Made by a program: the position numbers and the translations under genes. The notes under the pieces were generated by a model. That model was not told the origin of the DNA. It saw only the letters and a program-made list of their open reading frames with translations, and searched no databases. Below are positions 59,798 through 64,000 of a stretch of 64,000 bases of DNA, piece after piece. The stretch is taken from positions 20,304-84,303 of the forward strand of contig JACRAY010000020.1 in NCBI GenBank assembly GCA_016213325.1, given 5' to 3'. Position 1 is the stretch's first letter, and each line of letters opens with the position of its first letter. Source of the stretch: Burkholderiales bacterium (lineage in GTDB: Bacteria; Pseudomonadota; Gammaproteobacteria; Burkholderiales; Burkholderiaceae_C).

Positions 59798-60382
59798 ATG
59801 CAGCCGCAAGTTTCCAAGCCTCGCCATGGCGGAACCAGACAAGGTGCCGGGCGAAAGCCTGCTTATGGAGAACCGACAAAGACTGTCCGAGTCCCCCAGA
59901 GCCTTGTGCCGGTCGTACTTGAGTACTTAAGCTCAGCTAAGGCGCCCCGTGGCGGCATTAGCGCGGGTTTGAGGCCCGTCACGGCCCGGCCTGCGGCAGC
60001 CAACGTGCCCTCTCTCGGGCGCCATGTTCGGGCGGGGCGCCCCGATTCTGGGGATGACTACGAGGAAGACCGAATAGACCTCGGCACACACTTGGTCCGG
60101 GATCCGGCCAGCACCTTTGTCATGCGGGTGGATGGCTGGTCCATGCGTGATGCAGGAATTGAACACGGTGACGAACTGGTTGTTGATCGAAGCCTGGCAC
60201 CGGAAGACGGACGCATTGTCGTCGCCGAGGTAGATGGACTGTTGACGGTCAAGCGGTTGAAGCGCTTGACGCGCGGTTGGCTTCTACAAGCGAGCAACCC
60301 CGACTACGCCGATATTCCACTCGACGACCGGAACGATCTACGGGTTTGGGGCGTCGTGACTCACGTTCTTCGGGCAGTCTAG
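59798..60382 (+). CDS. UmuD-like S24 family self-cleaving peptidase
   Basis: The 194-residue protein has the UmuD/LexA catalytic pair: Ser115 in VDGWSMRDAG and Lys152 in LTVKRLKR, 37 apart as in E. coli UmuD (Ser60, Lys97). The likely cleavage site Ala79-Gly80 is 36 residues before Ser115, again as in UmuD (Cys24-Gly25). The N-terminal 55 residues are an extra part with HGGTRQGAGRKP, a motif seen in small phage-type DNA-binding proteins. No umuC gene follows. It may be a repressor released by RecA-driven cleavage. Confidence 0.8.
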   Translation: MQPQVSKPRHGGTRQGAGRKPAYGEPTKTVRVPQSLVPVVLEYLSSAKAPRGGISAGLRPVTARPAAANVPSLGRHVRAGRPDSGDDYEEDRIDLGTHLVRDPASTFVMRVDGWSMRDAGIEHGDELVVDRSLAPEDGRIVVAEVDGLLTVKRLKRLTRGWLLQASNPDYADIPLDDRNDLRVWGVVTHVLRAV

Positions 60383-60417
60383 TCGCCCGCGAGAGATTAG
60401 ATAAACAGGAGGCTGGG

Positions 60418-61164
60418 ATGTCACAAGCAAGTCGAATTGAATGGACCGAGGCAACTTGGAATCCGACTGTGGGATGCACGAAGATTTCGCCGGGATGCAA
60501 GCACTGCTATGCGGAGTCGATGGCTAAACGACTTAAGGCAATGGGGACACCTGGCTATGAGAATGGATTCAGGCTGACGATCCTTCCGGATCGTCTTGCC
60601 GAACCCCTTGCCCGGAAAAAGTCCACCGTATATTTTGTGAATTCGATGTCGGACCTCTTCCACAAAGGCGTAGATGACTCATACATCGCACAAGTATTTG
60701 ACGTCATCGCGAAGTGTCCTCAACACACATTCCAAGTGTTGACCAAGCGAGCGGACCGGATGGCGGCATTTTTCAAGAGTCACCAAGTCCCAACCAACGC
60801 GTGGATTGGGGTTTCGGTCGAGGACCAGAAGTATGGGGTTCCGCGAATCGAAGCGCTGCGTAAGGTGGGTGCTCGCATTCGCTTTCTTTCTGTTGAACCT
60901 CTCTTGGAAGACGTTGGGAAACTCGACCTCACTGGGATGCATTGGGTGATCGTCGGCGGAGAGTCCGGCGCCAAGGCTCGTCCGATGAAACTGGAATGGG
61001 TGGAGAGCATTCGCCGACAGTGCGAGCAGCAGCGGGTCCAGTTCTTCTTCAAACAATGGGGAGGCTGGGGAGCTGACGGCAAACGTCGCTCCAAGAAAGC
61101 GAACGGTCGCTTGCTCGACGGCAGGACTTGGGACGACATGCCAACGCTCTCCGCCCACGTCTGA
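60418..61164 (+). CDS. Three-Cys-motif protein, DUF5131 (phage Gp37/Gp68 family)
   Basis: The 248-residue protein opens SRIEWTEATWNPTVGCTK and has Cys20-x6-Cys27-x2-Cys30 in GCTKISPGCKHCYAE, the radical-SAM-like three-cysteine motif of PF07505. Later motifs are FVNSMSDLFH, FQVLTKRADRM and VIVGGESGAKARPM. Function is not known; the family is regularly paired with TcmP, as here. AGGAGG lies 5 nt before ATG 60418. An in-frame extension upstream overlaps the UmuD-like gene and is not used. Confidence 0.88.
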   Translation: MSQASRIEWTEATWNPTVGCTKISPGCKHCYAESMAKRLKAMGTPGYENGFRLTILPDRLAEPLARKKSTVYFVNSMSDLFHKGVDDSYIAQVFDVIAKCPQHTFQVLTKRADRMAAFFKSHQVPTNAWIGVSVEDQKYGVPRIEALRKVGARIRFLSVEPLLEDVGKLDLTGMHWVIVGGESGAKARPMKLEWVESIRRQCEQQRVQFFFKQWGGWGADGKRRSKKANGRLLDGRTWDDMPTLSAHV

Positions 61165-61173
61165 AGAGCACTC

Positions 61174-61533
61174 ATGACGCTGAAGCAATATGACTGGAAG
61201 GATGGCCCAGATCTTATCCAACAGCACAGCGTCGCAAAGCATCGCATTCTTGAGGCGTACCTTGCCGCGTACTTCAAGACTCTTGTTAGCTCGCCGAGTC
61301 AAGACGTTCTCCCCCTAAACTTTGTTGACGGTTTCGCCGGAGGTGGCCTGTACGTTCACAACGACACTCGTGAGCCGGTCAAGGGGTCGCCGTTCATCTT
61401 TCTGGGCGCTACCCGCGAGCAAGGCGTCGCTCGGCGAACCAGATCAAGCACAACGACCAGATTTTGCCGCCGCAGCAGCGGCCGCTGTTCGTCGATCAAC
61501 CTGGCAGAAGCGACACCCCTGCCAAATGACTAA
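61174..61533 (+). pseudogene. Truncated TcmP (three-Cys-motif partner)
   Basis: The frame encodes 119 residues. Residues 1-85 look like the start of TcmP (HSVAKHRILEAYLAAYFKTL, then LNFVDGFAGGGLYV and PVKGSPFIFLGATREQ). After about 61435 the sequence stops resembling the family and ends after 35 odd residues, at a third of the normal length. It starts 9 bp after the DUF5131 gene, so it was probably the original partner. A different frame over 61440-61530 is also open. Confidence 0.7.
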
Positions 61534-62733
61534 ATGACTTCTGAAATTCCTGCGATTTATGAGGGCCGTGAGCCGGCATTGGTAAAGCACACGCTTCTTG
61601 AGGGCTACCTTGAGACACTGGTCTTGACCATCGGGATGGGCGCAAGGAGCGAAATCCAGCCGGAGATCTGCTACGTTGATTGCTTTGCCGGGCCATGGGG
61701 TTCTGAGGACGCTGACTTGGAGGGCACTTCGATCTCGCTGTCGCTCAGAACCTTGGCGCGTTGTCGAGCCAAACTCGCGTCTCTTGGAGTCAACGCCCGC
61801 GTGCGCGCTCTGTTCATCGAGAAAGACAATGCAGCGTTCCAGCGACTTTCCGCGTACCTGGCACGCGGAAACTATGGCGAGGTCGAGCGTGATTGCCGCC
61901 ATGGTGACTTCGTGCAACTTCGGCCAGAAATTCTCGATTGGTGCGGGACAAACAGCTTCACCTTCTTCTTTATCGACCCGAAGGGGTGGAAGCCCGTCGT
62001 GATCGACGTTCTGCGCCCTCTTTTGCAGCGGCGCCGCTCGGAGTTCTTAATCAACTTCATCTATGACTTCGTAAATCGGACGGCTTCAATGGCCGGATGG
62101 CGGGATGAGATGGCACAGTTGTTAGGACGGTCTGTCGATCTGGCTGACATGACCCCACATCAGAGGGAGGAAGTCCTGCTATCGGCGTATCGCGAGAGTC
62201 TTAAGGAATGCGTGCCGGTGGGTCGAGAGAGTTATCGACCCCGCACCGCCTACGTTAGCGTTCTGCATCCACTTCACCAGCGAACTCACTACCACCTTGT
62301 GTACCTGAGCAGCCACCCACTGGGCATTGTCAAGTTCATGAACGCGTCAGAAAAGGTGGACATCGTCCAGGCACGAATTCGCGCCGCGAAAAGGCTCGAC
62401 ACGCGTACAAAGAAGGAAGGTACGCCGGATCTCTTCGCAGACCAAGCCTCTGAAACTCAAGGAGCGGGCCGAAGTGCCGCCGAGGAAGTCTGCAAGTTTT
62501 GGAAGGACTATCTCTCCACAGGGGAAAGGCGCGTTGATACTGCCGCCTTTGCCGACATTCTTGAATCTACGGACTGGTTGCCGCGAGAGCTTCAAGCAGG
62601 TTTGAAGGCTCTGATTCAGTCCGGCGAGGTAGTCAACCTAGATAGTGTTGGTACGCGTAGGACATCTCGACCACTTCACTTCGAGAAGGCCGGCGAGCGG
62701 CTGCGACTCGGTCCATCACCAGCCATTGATTGA
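61534..62733 (+). CDS. tcmP: TcmP, three-Cys-motif partner protein
   Basis: The 399-residue protein starts directly after the stop codon of the truncated copy. It has the family opening ALVKHTLLEGYLETLVLTIG, the motif ICYVDCFAGPWGS and FTFFFIDPKGWKPVVIDVLR. The FIDPKG and VDCFAG blocks resemble a methyltransferase-type fold with a nucleotide pocket. TcmP is known only by its pairing with DUF5131 proteins. It differs strongly from the truncated copy, so it came by duplication long ago or by separate acquisition. Confidence 0.8.
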   Translation: MTSEIPAIYEGREPALVKHTLLEGYLETLVLTIGMGARSEIQPEICYVDCFAGPWGSEDADLEGTSISLSLRTLARCRAKLASLGVNARVRALFIEKDNAAFQRLSAYLARGNYGEVERDCRHGDFVQLRPEILDWCGTNSFTFFFIDPKGWKPVVIDVLRPLLQRRRSEFLINFIYDFVNRTASMAGWRDEMAQLLGRSVDLADMTPHQREEVLLSAYRESLKECVPVGRESYRPRTAYVSVLHPLHQRTHYHLVYLSSHPLGIVKFMNASEKVDIVQARIRAAKRLDTRTKKEGTPDLFADQASETQGAGRSAAEEVCKFWKDYLSTGERRVDTAAFADILESTDWLPRELQAGLKALIQSGEVVNLDSVGTRRTSRPLHFEKAGERLRLGPSPAID

Positions 62734-63414
62734 TCGGGCGGACAGTCGTGAATCGTATACTCAAGGACTCGACATCGATCTTTTTCGGGAACTACTTGGA
62801 TGCCACTTCCCGATTGAATGACCTTGAGCAGTTTCGCGAGCATGCTGAAGGCTTCCTGCGCAGGGAGCGTGAGTACTTTGAGGAAGATGCGCATCCTGAT
62901 CTGGAGCGGGAATTTCTTCCTCTGTTCACTCAAACGTTCCCACCGATCCTCCATTCTTCGATCATTCTCTCGACCACCATTTTCCTGGAGCAGGAGCTGC
63001 GTGGCTTCTCAAACGCGCTAATGGCGGTTCTGGGCCTCAAGATTCGGTTCAACGACCTTATCTGGCTCGGTTGTCGAGCGATTCCGGACTCTTACTACAA
63101 AGATCGTAGACTTGGGTTTTGAGAGCGATGGCGTCTACCAGTGGGATGATGTCGTTGGCCTCTTTGAACTCAGAAACTGCCTGGTTCATACGCAGGGGCA
63201 GCTCACGGACTTTCAACGCTCGGCAACTATTCGAGCGTTCGCGGCGAGGCACGGGACGCCGATGTGCGCCGACACCGCCGTCACAATTGACGACAAGACT
63301 TCGGAGTTGGCAATGGCCATCGCATCAAGCGTCGTCGAGAGCATCTATTCGGCGGCCGCCATGAAATTCCCCGGGACGAGCATGTCGCTGTCCCGCGATG
63401 TCACCTCAGGGTAA
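62730..63414 (+). pseudogene. Frameshifted gene with HEPN-like R-x4-H motif
   Basis: The first part starts at TTG 62730 or GTG 62748, overlapping the tcmP stop codon, and runs to 63122 in one frame. From about 63060 the following frame (SGSVVERFRTLTTKIVDLGF) continues the protein to 63414. One extra base near 63060, after AACGACCTT, would restore a single frame of about 220 residues. The joined product is helical and has LFELRNCLVHTQGQL, with Arg-x4-His as in HEPN RNases. It may be a true pseudogene or a sequencing error. Confidence 0.65.
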
Positions 63415-63442
63415 GCGCCCGGTGATCCCGTCTTGACGACGG

Positions 63443-63664
63443 CTACTTGGCGTTGACTTCGTCGGTGAACACTTCGTCGGACCAAGCCAGGCCGATCGCG
63501 TCGTCCAACCGTTTGAGCAGCGCGCGAAGGCTTTCACCGTCGCGGCGCACCAGCATGGCCAAGCAGCTACTGCCGTCTGCGGCGCTGGCGACGCAGTCGA
63601 ACGGAGGAAGGGCGCCGACGGTGATGTCGCCGCCGTCGTCGATCAGGGCTTCGATGTTCTTCAT
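63443..63664 (-). CDS. Small IS66-associated protein
   Basis: The 73-residue protein (MKNIEALIDDGGDITVGALP, then DGSSCLAMLVRRDGESLRAL) overlaps the end of the IS66 transposase fragment by ATGA. Small genes of this kind sit after the transposase gene in several IS66 elements. Function unknown. Confidence 0.6.
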   Translation of the reverse strand: MKNIEALIDDGGDITVGALPPFDCVASAADGSSCLAMLVRRDGESLRALLKRLDDAIGLAWSDEVFTDEVNAK

Positions 63665-63870
63665 CGAGCGGCTGTCCAGCGATGCGGCAGCAACTCCTCC
63701 ACTCGGCTGGCCGGCTGCGTGGGCAGCCGCTCGAGCACGTCGCGCAAGTACGCGTAGGGGTCGAGCCCATTCAAGCGCGCCGACTGGACCAGGCTCATGA
63801 TGGCTGCCGCACGCTTGCCGGCGCGCAAGCTTCCGGCGAACAGCCAGTTCGACCGCCCAATGGCGATCAT
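63661..63870 (-). pseudogene. IS66 transposase, C-terminal fragment
   Basis: The fragment carries the IS66 TnpC C-terminal sequence IAIGRSNWLFAGSLRAGKRA, then MSLVQSARLNGLDPYAYLRD and LERLPTQPASRVEELLPH. The usual preceding IENQIRP-type residues are missing: upstream of 63870 the frame no longer looks like a transposase. The element is therefore truncated at its 5' side. Confidence 0.8.
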
Positions 63871-64000
63871 CCGGTCATTCTGCGCATGTCGCCCAGGAAG
63901 TTGAAGTCTTCTACCGCTGGCACCCGCTGCACGGGCGTCGCGTAAGGCGTCAGTACAGCGAGCAGCGAGTCGACGGCGAAGTGGTTCACGTCGAAGCGGC
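63867..64000 (-). CDS. Partial reading frame at the window edge, unknown
   Basis: On the minus strand this frame enters from beyond 64000, reads FDVNHFAVDSLLAVLTPYAT, VQRVPAVEDFNFLGDMRRMTG and stops at TGA 63869-63867. The stop overlaps the first ATG of the IS66 fragment. I do not recognise it; it could be the end of another truncated gene joined to the IS66 remnant. Confidence 0.35.
   Translation of the reverse strand, partial: RFDVNHFAVDSLLAVLTPYATPVQRVPAVEDFNFLGDMRRMTG

Overview
The window is high-GC beta-proteobacterial chromosome, most like Burkholderiales and probably Comamonadaceae. This rests on gene content and composition: a pilS-pilR pair behind a ccsA-type gene and a PP0621-type gene, a class Ia ribonucleotide reductase with an ATP cone, a Lys/Ala-rich histone H1-like protein, an elongator tRNA-Met, and short palindromic repeats between genes. 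No 16S or other taxonomic marker is present, so the family is an inference.

Layout. 1-5060: the end of a VWA-domain gene, tRNA-Met(CAT), and three paralogous small RTX-type calcium-binding proteins with an MBL-fold hydrolase among them. 5060-8430: a stand-alone receiver, a transglutaminase/TPR lipoprotein, two GAF-like paralogues and a small periplasmic protein. 8429-18318: housekeeping genes (miaB, an MDR-type oxidoreductase, an M20 hydrolase, ffh, a ccsA-like gene, pilS, pilR, ampD). 18319-23730: nrdA-nrdB behind a promoter with two NrdR boxes, then the H1-like protein. 23794-29906: a serine hydrolase, a CitE-like lyase, a DUF4864 protein, an acyltransferase, and an MlaE-MlaD-lipoprotein group with no ATPase. 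30072-36283: two FecR-domain proteins flanking amn, plus a zinc-ribbon membrane protein. 36344-41654: psd, a NodI/NodJ-type ABC exporter with two flavin-split-barrel genes, and a hemerythrin-like protein. 41762-49741: a GntR regulator with a sugar-acid dehydrogenase and an IlvD/Edd dehydratase, divergent from a complete sugar-type ABC importer. 49743-55866: a GMC oxidoreductase, a TldD/PmbA pair and an enoyl-CoA hydratase. 55938-58535: an orphan aceE.

From about 58.6 kb to the right edge the composition becomes visibly less GC-rich and the content accessory: two unrelated genes carrying a HEPN-like R-x4-H motif (one frameshifted), a UmuD-like S24 peptidase behind a perfect palindrome, a three-Cys-motif DUF5131 (Gp37/Gp68) gene, a truncated TcmP, a full-length TcmP, and IS66 remnants. 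This looks like a decaying defence or mobile island.

Two dispersed repeat families stand out. One is a roughly 104-bp inverted repeat built from GCAGAAGACGCAGAA units, present three times between genes. The other is a CGGGCTTGACCCG / CCGGCTTGCGCCGG palindrome, present as whole or half units between genes. Half units also lie in frame inside aceE (residues about 138-150 and 788-799), and another copy supplies the last residues and stop codon of aceE.
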